Below, piece by piece: positions 1-8,000 of a DNA stretch of 39,211 nt. Below the pieces are notes generated by a model, which was not told the DNA's origin, made no database searches, and saw nothing but the letters and a program-made list of their open reading frames with translations. Within the stretch, counting starts at the first letter, position 1. Every line of letters starts with the position of its first letter. A program made the position numbers and the translations under genes. The DNA comes from an uncultured Bacteroidota bacterium. GTDB lineage: Bacteria; Bacteroidota; Bacteroidia; Bacteroidales; GCA-2748055. The stretch spans positions 1 to 39,211 of the forward strand of contig CAKZNC010000105.1 of assembly GCA_937129385.1 (NCBI GenBank). The letters run 5' to 3'.

Positions 1-1923
1 CAACACATCAGGCGTGAACGTGCTACTTCGAACATCTGCACGGCCCAGGCCCTTCTGGCCAATATGGCCGGAATCTTCGTGGTTTACCACGGACCGGAGG
101 GCTTGCGCGAAATTGCCGAAGATGTACATACAGGAGCAGTTTACCTCGATGAAAAACTCAAGGAGATTGGCTTTGAACAGGAGAATGAATTCTTCCTCGA
201 CACCCTGAAGATTAAACTACACATGGACATCAATGCTTCAGATATCCGCAAGATCGCCGAATCCGCAGAGATCAACTTTTTCTATCCGGATGAACAGACA
301 GTAATTCTTTCCACCGACGAAACAACCAGGGAAAGAGAGTTGAATGCCATCCTGAATATTTTTGCCACTGCCGCCAAAAAATCATTCAGGATGAAAAACG
401 ACCTCAGCCGCCAATCGATCATCCCGGAACAACTGAAGCGAAGCGATGCCATCCTTGAACAGGAGGTATTCCACAATTACCGTTCTGAAACAGAACTGAT
501 GCGGTACATCAGGAAGCTGGAAAAACGGGACATCGCCCTTACGCAATCCATGATCTCCCTGGGATCATGCACGATGAAACTCAATGCAGCCACCCAGCTG
601 ATCCCGGTGAGCTTTTCAGAATTTGCATCCATCCACCCCTTTGTGCCCATGCAACAGGTGGAGGGATACTACCAGCTAATGAATGAACTGTGTCATGACC
701 TGGAGCGCATTACAGGTTTCGAGGCAATTTCGCTTCAACCAAACTCCGGTGCCACAGGTGAATACACAGGTATGATGGTGATACGGGCGTACCATGAAAG
801 CCGTGGAGAAGCACACCGGAATGTCGTCCTGATTCCCGCCTCGGCTCATGGAACAAATCCTGCCAGCGGTGTGATGGCGGGGATGACAGTGAAAGTTGTT
901 CCCTGCGATGAAATGGGTAATATTGATACAGAAGCGCTCCGCGAGATGGCCGCTTCCAATGCCGAACAGCTTGCCGCGATCATGATTACATATCCCTCGA
1001 CCCACGGTGTTTTTGAAGAAAATATTGTTGAGATCATTGACCTCGTGCACAAACACGGCGGACAGGTTTACCTGGATGGTGCCAACATGAACGCACAGGT
1101 AGGTTTGACCAACCCGGCCATGATCGGGGCAGATGTTTGTCACCTGAACCTGCACAAGACCTTCGCCATTCCACACGGTGGAGGCGGACCGGGCGTCGGA
1201 CCCATCGGGGTCGCAAAGCACCTGGTGGAATTCCTTCCATCACACCCTGTGGTCCCCACGGGCGGCGTGAAAGGTATCAACCCGGTTTCTGCTGCTCCCT
1301 TCGGCAGTGCAGGCATACTCCCCATCTCCCATGCGTATATGAAAATGCTCGGTCGGGAAGGCCTTGCACTATCGACAAAGATCGCCATCCTCAATGCCAA
1401 CTACCTGGCTGCCCGGTTAAAGAATCATTACAAGATACTGTATGTGGGGAAAAACGGTTTCGTTGCACATGAAATGATCGTCGACTGCAGGGGCTTTAAG
1501 GCAGATACGGGCATAACTGAAACAGATATTGCCAAACGTCTGATGGATTACGGGTTCCATGCTCCCACTCTCTCCTTCCCTGTACATGGAACCCTGATGA
1601 TCGAACCGACGGAAAGTGAATCAAAAGCCGAGCTCGACAGGTTTGCAGATGCCATGATCGATATCGCCGTTGAAATTGACGGGATCAGGAACGGAAATAT
1701 CGATAAGGAAGATAATGTGTTGAAGAATGCGCCCCATACGCAGGACGTGATCGTTGCGGATGAATGGAACCACCCCTATTCCCGAAAAAAGGCAGCTTTT
1801 CCCCTTGAATGGGTCAGGGAAAATAAGTTCTGGCCCCATGTCGGGAGGATCAATGATGTCTATGGCGATCGTAACCTCATCTGTACATGTACACCCATTG
1901 AGGCATTTATTGAACAGGATTGA
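1..1923 (+). CDS. gcvP: Glycine dehydrogenase (decarboxylating), P protein, 5'-truncated by window edge
   Basis: This is the PLP-dependent P protein of the glycine cleavage system, which decarboxylates glycine and passes the aminomethyl group to the lipoyl H protein. The frame is open from base 1 and begins inside the conserved HIRRERATSNICTAQALLAN region, so the real start lies upstream. About 640 residues of a usual ~950 are visible. The PLP-lysine motif LNLHKTFAIPHGGGGPG is intact, with the lysine codon at 1156-1158. The C-terminal swivel region ends normally (CTCTPIEAFIEQD). The internal ATG at 64 is not a real start. The gene ends in a strong hairpin terminator. No gcvT or gcvH is visible downstream, so the rest of the system is elsewhere or upstream. 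Confidence 0.97.
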   Translation, partial: QHIRRERATSNICTAQALLANMAGIFVVYHGPEGLREIAEDVHTGAVYLDEKLKEIGFEQENEFFLDTLKIKLHMDINASDIRKIAESAEINFFYPDEQTVILSTDETTRERELNAILNIFATAAKKSFRMKNDLSRQSIIPEQLKRSDAILEQEVFHNYRSETELMRYIRKLEKRDIALTQSMISLGSCTMKLNAATQLIPVSFSEFASIHPFVPMQQVEGYYQLMNELCHDLERITGFEAISLQPNSGATGEYTGMMVIRAYHESRGEAHRNVVLIPASAHGTNPASGVMAGMTVKVVPCDEMGNIDTEALREMAASNAEQLAAIMITYPSTHGVFEENIVEIIDLVHKHGGQVYLDGANMNAQVGLTNPAMIGADVCHLNLHKTFAIPHGGGGPGVGPIGVAKHLVEFLPSHPVVPTGGVKGINPVSAAPFGSAGILPISHAYMKMLGREGLALSTKIAILNANYLAARLKNHYKILYVGKNGFVAHEMIVDCRGFKADTGITETDIAKRLMDYGFHAPTLSFPVHGTLMIEPTESESKAELDRFADAMIDIAVEIDGIRNGNIDKEDNVLKNAPHTQDVIVADEWNHPYSRKKAAFPLEWVRENKFWPHVGRINDVYGDRNLICTCTPIEAFIEQD

Positions 1924-1943
1924 ATCTCATGTCAATAGAAAAA

Positions 1944-1978
1944 GCTGGTTCATTTGTCTGAACCAGCCTTTTCATTTT
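1944..1978 (+). terminator. Rho-independent terminator after gcvP
   Basis: A perfect 9-bp stem (GCTGGTTCA at 1944-1952, TGAACCAGC at 1959-1967) with a 6-nt loop is followed by a T-rich run, CTTTTCATTTT. It lies 20 bases after the gcvP stop. The upstream AAA and downstream TTTT could also make it work for ssb, which converges from the other side. Confidence 0.9.
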
Positions 1979-2021
1979 GAACGATAACAATATCAAGGAT
2001 CAATCCATTTGGATCCAGACA

Positions 2022-2369
2022 TTATTCTTCAACCTTGCGGGACCTGAGGAAAAGGAAATTATCACACTCGATCTCGGTGCTGTAATGCTTGTTCCCCTCC
2101 TTGTCATCCCAATTGTTGTTTACAATCTTTCCCTCGATGTAAAGAGCATCGCCCTTTTTTACATACTGGTTGATGACCGAGGCTTTTTTGTTCCAGACCT
2201 TCACCCGGTGCCACTGTGTACTTGTTACTTCCTCACCGTTCTTGTCTTTATAGGTTTCAGAAGTTGCGAATGGAAAAGTTGCCAGGAAAATCTCGCCATC
2301 CTTTTCGTTGACCTTTGGCAGTTCACCAACGTTTCCAACCAGCGTTGCTTTGTTAATTCCGTATTTCAT
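2022..2369 (-). CDS. ssb: Single-stranded DNA-binding protein (short, no acidic tail)
   Basis: This 115-residue protein is a single OB fold of the bacterial SSB family, which coats single-stranded DNA during replication, recombination and repair. Visible family marks are the N-terminal NKATLVGNVGELP strand, the QWHRVKVWNKKA segment and the GDALYIEGKI strand. Canonical SSBs are about 150-180 residues and end in an acidic DDDIPF-like tip that recruits partner proteins. This one stops at RSRKVEE directly after the OB fold, so the tail is absent. Bacteroidota often carry more than one SSB, and this may be an accessory paralog. It faces gcvP tail to tail, and the next gene upstream is transcribed divergently from it. 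Confidence 0.92.
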   Translation of the reverse strand: MKYGINKATLVGNVGELPKVNEKDGEIFLATFPFATSETYKDKNGEEVTSTQWHRVKVWNKKASVINQYVKKGDALYIEGKIVNNNWDDKEGNKHYSTEIECDNFLFLRSRKVEE

Positions 2370-2640
2370 AGTTCAAATTTTAAGTGATTATGTACCCGTT
2401 AATGTGTTGAGAAAGTGAAATATCGTGTGTAAATGGAAAAAGCATGAAGATTTTTTATATTCTGATGCTCGTCTATCAGGATTCCCTTCATCAAATGTTG
2501 ATCATTTCAGCAAGTCCGAGCCATCCTTAAAACTTACTCAAACCCCCTAGCCCTCCGCAATTTAAAACCATTCTAAAACACAAAAAAAAGATTGTTAAGC
2601 ATATCACATCTCGTGTAAAATTGCTTTCTTGCACAAGTTT

Positions 2641-2656
2641 TTAAATCCGGATTTAA
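2641..2656. promoter_or_regulatory. 16-bp perfect palindrome, possible operator
   Basis: TTAAATCCGGATTTAA reads the same on both strands. It lies about 77 bases upstream of the predicted -33 element of the cytochrome operon and far from ssb. A palindrome of this length in a regulatory gap is the usual shape of a dimeric-repressor or activator site. No regulator gene is adjacent, so the assignment is only inference. Confidence 0.4.
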
Positions 2657-2732
2657 TTATTGACTGTGACGATGTAAACTGACCCGGATCAGTATGAATT
2701 TGTCAGGCGAGCTTAATGTGAAATCAGTAACG

Positions 2733-2762
2733 TTTGTGTGAATTCATCAACATTTAAATTTG
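2733..2762 (+). promoter_or_regulatory. Bacteroidota-type promoter for the cytochrome operon
   Basis: A -33 TTTG at 2733-2736 and a -7 TAAATTTG at 2755-2762 match the Bacteroidota consensus TTTG-N(~19)-TAnnTTTG with an 18-base spacer. The start codon at 2786 follows 24 bases after the -7 element, giving a short leader. Confidence 0.6.
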
Positions 2763-2785
2763 CAAATAACTATAAATAATAAGGT

Positions 2786-3169
2786 ATGAAAATGAGATCT
2801 GAAAAACCCGCGAACTTAGGAGGTTTGTTTGCATTGTCCTTTGCCCTGGCAATGATATTGGGACTTCAATCATGTGAACAGTACGAGATCCTGCCTCCCC
2901 CACCACCAGAGGAAGTGACCTTTTCAGAGATCCAGGACATTTTTAACAATGGATGTGTTGGATGTCACGATGGTGTTACTGCAAATCCGGTACTTGAAGA
3001 GGGCGTAGCGTATGACAATCTGATGAACGGAGATTATATTGATACTGCAAACCCGGAGCAGAGTACACTATATGTAAAAATGAGTGATAGCAGTCATAGT
3101 CTTTACAGCTCCGGCGGCGAAAGAAACAAGGTCCTTAAATGGATCCAGGATGGAGCACCTAACAATTAA
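2786..3169 (+). CDS. Mono-heme c-type cytochrome lipoprotein
   Basis: This 127-residue protein is predicted to be an exported electron carrier tethered by lipid. The N-terminus has a hydrophobic signal followed by a lipobox, GLQSC, with the lipidated Cys near residue 30. A proline-rich linker (ILPPPPPEE) follows, then one heme-binding motif, CVGCH, in the setting FSEIQDIFNNGCVGCHDG. This setting resembles the planctomycete-type (PSCyt1) cytochrome c family. The ending, VLKWIQDGAPNN, is also typical of that family. It is the first gene of a five-gene run with short gaps. A second ATG two codons in is an equally plausible start. Its position next to an outer-membrane barrel gene suggests an outer-membrane location, which is inference. 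Confidence 0.88.
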   Translation: MKMRSEKPANLGGLFALSFALAMILGLQSCEQYEILPPPPPEEVTFSEIQDIFNNGCVGCHDGVTANPVLEEGVAYDNLMNGDYIDTANPEQSTLYVKMSDSSHSLYSSGGERNKVLKWIQDGAPNN

Positions 3170-3189
3170 CGAAAAAAATTTTACCTGCC

Positions 3190-4032
3190 ATGAATAAAAA
3201 ACTTTTCATAACCCTCGGACTGATTGTTGCAATCATATCTTCAAAACCTGCATTCTGCCAGGACGATGAAGACAAGCCCATCAGGCCTCCTTTTGAAACA
3301 ACACTTCTAATCGACAACCAGACAACCGTCAACCCATATAAGGGATCCATGACCCTGGAGATCCAGCACAGGTTTTCGCAGATCTCCTCCATCAGTGACC
3401 TGTTTGGCATCTATGGTACCGCAAATACAAGGATGGCCCTCTCATACGGGATCACTGACAAAGCGATGGTTGGATTTGGTACCACCCGCGGATATAAACT
3501 GCAGGACCTTTTCTGGAAATACAGCATCTTTACGCAGACCAGGTCGGGTAGTATGCCGGTTTCTCTGAGTTATGCTGGAAATGCCGTAATCGACGCGAGG
3601 AATTCCGAGGTATTCGGACCTGCGGAGGACTACACATTTATTCACAGGATGTCCTACATGAACCAGCTGATCGTCTCCAGGAAGATCGGCATGCTGTTCA
3701 GCGCACAACTTGCACCGACCTTCATCTGGATGAACGCTGTGGAAGAGGGATACAACAACCTGAACTTTTCACTGAATGCGGGCGTCAGGGCCATGGTTCT
3801 GGGATTTCATTCCATTATTCTCGAATACGAACAGCCTTTTACTCAGCCGGAAGGTGCAGACGTTTACCCCAACCTTGCCCTTGGTGTTGAAATCGGAACC
3901 AGTACACACTCATTCAGGGTGTTTGCCGCAAACTACAACGCCCTGGTGAAAAACTACAATGTTGTTTATAACCAGAACAATCCATTTGATATGGATTACC
4001 AGTTTGGTTTCAATATATCAATTAAGTTCTAA
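3190..4032 (+). CDS. DUF5777-family outer-membrane beta-barrel protein
   Basis: This 280-residue protein has a clear signal peptide (cleavage near AFC-Q, residue 23) and then many short amphipathic beta strands. It ends in a C-terminal phenylalanine (FGFNISIKF), as expected for an outer-membrane barrel. I recognise the pattern of the DUF5777 family from features such as the FETTLLIDNQTTVNP start and the MALSYGITDKAMVGFG strand pair. The family has no established function. It starts 20 bases after the cytochrome lipoprotein and ends 10 bases before the seven-heme cytochrome gene, so it almost certainly belongs to the same transcript. It could be a pore or scaffold that lets a cytochrome cross the outer membrane. 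That role is inference. Confidence 0.85.
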   Translation: MNKKLFITLGLIVAIISSKPAFCQDDEDKPIRPPFETTLLIDNQTTVNPYKGSMTLEIQHRFSQISSISDLFGIYGTANTRMALSYGITDKAMVGFGTTRGYKLQDLFWKYSIFTQTRSGSMPVSLSYAGNAVIDARNSEVFGPAEDYTFIHRMSYMNQLIVSRKIGMLFSAQLAPTFIWMNAVEEGYNNLNFSLNAGVRAMVLGFHSIILEYEQPFTQPEGADVYPNLALGVEIGTSTHSFRVFAANYNALVKNYNVVYNQNNPFDMDYQFGFNISIKF

Positions 4033-4042
4033 ATCGTAAACA

Positions 4043-5026
4043 ATGAAGAAGATCGCCTCAATAATACTTTCTCTTTTCCTGGCCTCTTCGATTTCCCTGG
4101 CAGCACAGTCCGACTCGCTGGAGAATGCTGCAGACCTGGAAAAATACCGGGAAGTCAATGATTTCGTTGATGAAAATGAATCCTGCTTTAAATGCCACGC
4201 CGAGACGAAATATGTGCTTGTAGATGAGTTTTTCGGAACTGAATTCGTCAATTCATTGTGTCCCGATAAAATGGTGACGCGGGACGAATACTACTCGATG
4301 GTGCATAAAAGCTTTGCATGTCTGGATTGTCATGCCTACGATTATGAAGAGTTCCCGCATCCGCTGTCAGCAAGACTGGAAGAGCCCTATCAGTGCATCG
4401 ATTGTCATGGATATGATGAAAATTATGCACATTTCCAGTTTGAGGACATCGAAATGGAATACATGGAAAGTGTTCATGCAGAACAGGTCGAAAATTTTTC
4501 ATGTTGGAAATGCCATGATCCACATTCATACCAGCTGACTGTCAGGGACGACGGCGCTACCATCAAGGAGGCAATTGCCTATAATAACGATATCTGCCTC
4601 TCCTGCCACTCTGATTTCAGCAGGTTTGAATTGCTGACCGACAGGGAGGAGATTGATATTCTCGATACCCATGACTGGTTGCCCAACCAGGCAGCTCACT
4701 TTGGCAGTGTCAGGTGTATTGAGTGCCATACATCATTATCCGACAGTACATTGGTTGCACACCATGTTCAGCCGAGCGAGCTGGCAGTGAAAAAATGCTC
4801 GGAATGCCATTCGAAAAATTCGATCCTCATGGCTTCACTGTATAAACACGAAGCCAAGGAAAGCAGGAGAAAATATGGTTTCATCAATGGTGTGATCCTG
4901 AATGAAGCCTATGTGATTGGCGCCAACAGGAATACCACGCTGAGTTTTATCGGGATCCTCCTCTTTTTACTCACGATGGGTGGTATCTCCATTCACATTG
5001 TTGCACGCATTATCTTTAAAAAGTAA
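4043..5026 (+). CDS. Seven-heme c-type cytochrome with C-terminal membrane anchor
   Basis: This 327-residue protein has an N-terminal signal peptide (about residues 1-21) and seven CxxCH heme motifs at C48, C93, C118, C154, C185, C225 and C252. A single C-terminal transmembrane helix spans about 298-320 and is followed by a basic end (IIFKK). The protein should sit in the periplasm, held to the inner membrane by the C-terminal helix. Many extra histidines (for example H130, H145, H161, H210, H219, H240, H241) could serve as distal heme ligands. The next gene is a cytochrome b whose ATG starts 4 bases after this stop. The pairing resembles Cbc-type quinol:cytochrome c oxidoreductases such as Geobacter CbcL, in which multiheme c and di-heme b parts are fused. 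That comparison is an analogy, not a proven homology. Confidence 0.92.
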   Translation: MKKIASIILSLFLASSISLAAQSDSLENAADLEKYREVNDFVDENESCFKCHAETKYVLVDEFFGTEFVNSLCPDKMVTRDEYYSMVHKSFACLDCHAYDYEEFPHPLSARLEEPYQCIDCHGYDENYAHFQFEDIEMEYMESVHAEQVENFSCWKCHDPHSYQLTVRDDGATIKEAIAYNNDICLSCHSDFSRFELLTDREEIDILDTHDWLPNQAAHFGSVRCIECHTSLSDSTLVAHHVQPSELAVKKCSECHSKNSILMASLYKHEAKESRRKYGFINGVILNEAYVIGANRNTTLSFIGILLFLLTMGGISIHIVARIIFKK

Positions 5027-5030
5027 TATC

Positions 5031-5666
5031 ATGGCAAAATTATCATATCACTATCCTCTGTCAATCAGGATATGGCATGGAATCAATGCGCTTTGTATCC
5101 TCCTGCTGATCGCAACCGGTATCAGTATGTACTATGTGGACCCCAACAGGACACTGATCGAATTCTCATGGGCTGTAAAAATTCACAATATCACCGGAGT
5201 GATCCTCAGCTTCAGCTACCTGATCTTTTTCATCTCCAACATCACCACGGGCAACAGAAAATATTACAAGATGCCCCTGAAAGGTATTGGAGAACGACTG
5301 CTCAAACAATCACAGTATTATGCTTTTGGCATGTTCAAGGGAGAAAAGAAACCATATCCGATCACGGAGCAAAGAAAATTTAACCCCCTTCAAAAACTGT
5401 TTTATGTGATCATCATGTATATTGGCGTTCCCCTTGTGATCATTTCAGGATGGGGACTGCTACTTCCGGAATCTGTCATTGGGGCTTTCATGGGAGTTAG
5501 TGGGATTCTGATCACCGACGTGCTGCACGTTGCAATGGGATTCTTTATCTCCCTTTTCCTTGTCATCCATATATATGTTAGTACGATCGGACATACACGC
5601 TCTGCCAATTTCAAGAGTATTGTCAATGGCTACGGATGGATCGAGGAATCGGAAAATGCAAAATGA
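5031..5666 (+). CDS. Di-heme-type cytochrome b (b561/HydC/FdnI-like) membrane subunit
   Basis: This 211-residue integral membrane protein has four predicted helices (about 12-34, 50-70, 122-145, 163-186). Histidines at positions suited to bind two b hemes are H16, H52, H166 and H180. Such subunits usually pass electrons between the quinone pool and a periplasmic partner. The start at 5031 is chosen because it follows the upstream stop by 4 bases and opens directly into the family pattern YHYPLSIRIWHGIN. An in-frame ATG at 4980 would lie inside the cytochrome gene. With the seven-heme protein it likely forms an inner-membrane quinol-cytochrome module. No molybdopterin, hydrogenase or nitrite reductase subunit is adjacent. 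Confidence 0.88.
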   Translation: MAKLSYHYPLSIRIWHGINALCILLLIATGISMYYVDPNRTLIEFSWAVKIHNITGVILSFSYLIFFISNITTGNRKYYKMPLKGIGERLLKQSQYYAFGMFKGEKKPYPITEQRKFNPLQKLFYVIIMYIGVPLVIISGWGLLLPESVIGAFMGVSGILITDVLHVAMGFFISLFLVIHIYVSTIGHTRSANFKSIVNGYGWIEESENAK

Positions 5667-5730
5667 TCATGGAAAAATCATTTTTGGTAAGCTTTTTGTA
5701 ATTAAATAAGTAACACATAAATTTTCAATC

Positions 5731-6147
5731 ATGAAAAAATTAATTAAAAATCTGACAGCGCTTGCAATAGTTGCAATCTTCTTCACAGCATTTTCAGCAA
5801 TGAACATGCCACAGGACCAACCTGAACCATGGCCGGTACCTGACAAATACAAGAACATGGAGAACCCGACAAAAGGTGATGCACAGGCAGTTAAAATGGG
5901 TGGAATGCTTTATAAAAGGCATTGTGCTTCCTGTCACGGCAGAACCGGACTTGGAGACGGACCAAAAGCCCGTGGTCTTGAAACATTCTCAGGTGACTTC
6001 TCAGGTGACTATTACCAGGACCAGACCGATGGTGAACATTTCTACAAAACCCTGGAAGGCCGCGGAGAGATGCCGGGCTATAAAGGCAAAATGTCAGAAG
6101 AAGACATTTGGTCGATTGTATCCTACATGCGTACATTTGACAAATAA
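5731..6147 (+). CDS. Small mono-heme cytochrome c (class I type)
   Basis: This 138-residue exported protein has a signal peptide (about residues 1-25), a linker, and a single cytochrome c domain. It contains one heme motif, CASCH, in the context YKRHCASCHGRTGLGDGPKA. A conserved methionine in GEMPGYKGKM probably gives the sixth iron ligand, and the domain ends in the usual helix EEDIWSIVSYMRTF. This is the form of a soluble periplasmic electron shuttle. It is the last gene of the redox operon, 64 bases after the cytochrome b gene, and is followed by a terminator. The wider gap leaves room for its own promoter, but I see no clear TAnnTTTG there. Confidence 0.92.
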   Translation: MKKLIKNLTALAIVAIFFTAFSAMNMPQDQPEPWPVPDKYKNMENPTKGDAQAVKMGGMLYKRHCASCHGRTGLGDGPKARGLETFSGDFSGDYYQDQTDGEHFYKTLEGRGEMPGYKGKMSEEDIWSIVSYMRTFDK

Positions 6148-6171
6148 AAATACGGATCCCCGGATCCTGGG

Positions 6172-6203
6172 AGCCGTCTCCATCTGGAGGCGGCTTTTTT
6201 TTT
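6172..6203 (+). terminator. Rho-independent terminator of the cytochrome operon
   Basis: The stem is GCCGTCTCC (6173-6181) against GGAGGCGGC (6186-6194) with one G-T wobble and a 4-nt loop, followed by nine T. It lies 25 bases after the last cytochrome stop. Confidence 0.93.
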
Positions 6204-6349
6204 GCTGTCATTTAAAGTGCAAATCCAGCTGTACACTGCGGTCGAAGTATTCTCCATACATCGTGAATTTTAAATATTTGAATACGTGAGGCTTATAACC
6301 ACAAGCCTAACAATTTGATTTTAACGGTTCGAAAATTGGAATTTATTTA

Positions 6350-6357
6350 TAGTTTTG
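6350..6357 (+). promoter_or_regulatory. Candidate -7 promoter element upstream of the acyl-CoA carboxylase operon
   Basis: TAGTTTTG matches TAnnTTTG exactly. A clear -33 TTTG at the right distance is missing (only TTCG at 6328-6331). The start codon is 74 bases further on, so a leader of about 65 bases would be made. The leader holds a weak inverted pair, TGACAA at 6370-6375 and TTGTCA at 6401-6406. Confidence 0.4.
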
Positions 6358-6431
6358 CGTTACAGAATTTGACAAGTTCGGAAACAAATGCAGACCTGAT
6401 TTGTCAGAACTATGACTGATACGAAAACTTC

Positions 6432-7991
6432 ATGGATATAAACGGAAGAAATTTCAAAAAATTCCTTGAAAGGCAGGAAGTATTTGAGTCACAATACGAC
6501 TCAGAATCCAAGAAAAAACAGCACTCCAAAGGAAAGTTAACTGCCCGGGAAAGAATCGCAATTTTATTTGATGAGGATACCTTTGAAGAAGTTGACGCCT
6601 ATGTGACTTCGGCAAAATCCGATGGTAATTTCGGGAAAATAAGCGGTTCATACGGTGATGGTGTCATCATTGGCCACGGCCAGGTACATGGCAGGCTGGT
6701 ATTTGCCTATGCCCAGGATTTTAACATCATGGGCGGATCACTCGGAACCATTCATGCTGCCAAGATCATGAAGTTACAGGACATGGCACTGAAAATGGGA
6801 GCACCCATCATTGGGTTGATCGATTCAGGAGGTGCAAGAATCCAGGAGGGTGTAGCAAGTCTGGCCGGATATGCCGGAATCTTTTACAGGAATGTACAGG
6901 CATCTGGTGTCATTCCCCAGGTCTCCGTGATCCTGGGTCCGGCAGCAGGAGGGGCAGTCTACTCTCCATCCATCACTGATTTTGTATTCATGACCAACAA
7001 GACCAGTTACATGTTTGTAACCGGTCCCAACGTGGTCAAGGAGGTCCTCAACGAGGATGTTTCGTTTGATGATCTCGGTGGTGCAGAGGTACATGCCAAG
7101 AAAAGCGGCGTTGCCCAGATGATCTTTGAAGATGAGGAGAATACCCTGATGGGGGTCAGGAGACTGATTTCCTTCCTTCCATCCAACAATCTTGAGAATT
7201 GCCCGGAAACAGAACTTGGTGAAGATGACACCGCCGACGTGGAGGAAAAACTGAGGGACATTGTGCCAGACGATGCCAATAAACCCTACGATGTTAAGGA
7301 TGTGATCAACCTGTTGGTTGACAAACGCTCTTTCTACGAGATCTCAGAAAGATTTGCACAGAATATCGTCGTGGGATTCGGCAGGCTTGACGGAAAGGTA
7401 ATCGGAATCATTGCCAACCAGCCAAAGGTTCTGGCCGGCACACTCGACATTGATAGTTCAAATAAGGGAGCTCGCTTTATCAGGTTTTGTGATTCATTCA
7501 ATATTCCACTTCTTACCCTTGAGGATGTGCCCGGATTTCTCCCGGGAATTGATCAGGAACACAGCGGCATTATCCGTCATGGCGCAAAATTATTGTACGC
7601 TTATGCCGACGCCACCGTGCCAAGGATAACCGTAATCCTCAGGAAGTCATATGGAGGTGCCTATTGCGTAATGAACAGTAAAAACCTTGGGGGAGATTTT
7701 AATTTTGCCTGGCCAACGGCAGAAATTGCAGTAATGGGGCCAGAGGGAGCAGTCGCAATTCTTTACAGGAAGGAACTGGCAGCTTCAGATGATCCGGCAA
7801 CACTTAAAAAAGAACTGGCTGTCAAGTACAGGGATGAGATCGCAAATCCTTATGTTGCAGATGAAAAAGGCTTCATAGATGAAGTGATCGATCCGGCCAT
7901 TACAAGGAAAAAGCTGAAATCCGCATTCCTTGCCCTTGAGAACAAATACATCACCAACCCAACGCGTAAACACGGTAATATACCTCTGTAA
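6432..7991 (+). CDS. pccB: Acyl-CoA (propionyl-CoA) carboxylase, carboxyltransferase subunit
   Basis: This 519-residue protein is a carboxyltransferase of the AccD/PccB crotonase-fold family, which moves CO2 from carboxybiotin to an acyl-CoA. Visible marks are the KLTARERIAILFD opening, the GGSLGTIHAAKI segment, the N-half oxyanion region DSGGARIQEGV, the GPAAGGAVYSP loop and the C-half KSYGGAYCVM region. The same family includes methylmalonyl-CoA decarboxylase alpha subunits. Here the next gene is an ATP-grasp biotin carboxylase and no sodium-pump beta subunit is present, so an ATP-dependent carboxylase is more likely. Propionyl-CoA is the expected substrate in this phylum, but substrate choice cannot be read directly. 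The gap to the next gene is 9 bases. Confidence 0.9.
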   Translation: MDINGRNFKKFLERQEVFESQYDSESKKKQHSKGKLTARERIAILFDEDTFEEVDAYVTSAKSDGNFGKISGSYGDGVIIGHGQVHGRLVFAYAQDFNIMGGSLGTIHAAKIMKLQDMALKMGAPIIGLIDSGGARIQEGVASLAGYAGIFYRNVQASGVIPQVSVILGPAAGGAVYSPSITDFVFMTNKTSYMFVTGPNVVKEVLNEDVSFDDLGGAEVHAKKSGVAQMIFEDEENTLMGVRRLISFLPSNNLENCPETELGEDDTADVEEKLRDIVPDDANKPYDVKDVINLLVDKRSFYEISERFAQNIVVGFGRLDGKVIGIIANQPKVLAGTLDIDSSNKGARFIRFCDSFNIPLLTLEDVPGFLPGIDQEHSGIIRHGAKLLYAYADATVPRITVILRKSYGGAYCVMNSKNLGGDFNFAWPTAEIAVMGPEGAVAILYRKELAASDDPATLKKELAVKYRDEIANPYVADEKGFIDEVIDPAITRKKLKSAFLALENKYITNPTRKHGNIPL

Positions 7992-8000
7992 ACGTCAGTT

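Larger units (their letters stand above)
2370..2785. other. Intergenic region between divergent ssb and the cytochrome operon
   Basis: This 416-base AT-rich stretch has no credible coding frame and no tRNA-like cloverleaf that I can see. It contains a 16-bp perfect palindrome at 2641-2656 and a Bacteroidota-type promoter at 2733-2762 for the cytochrome operon. The part between 2400 and 2640 shows nothing I can name. A small RNA there cannot be excluded by eye. Confidence 0.6.

Noticed and set aside
676-1221. Open frame of 181 codons on the minus strand
   Set aside because: It lies wholly antisense to the conserved gcvP catalytic region and its translation shows no family pattern.
2400-2640. 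Possible small RNA or riboswitch in the AT-rich gap
   Set aside because: No known conserved riboswitch core or stable long stem is visible by eye; a covariance-model search would be needed.
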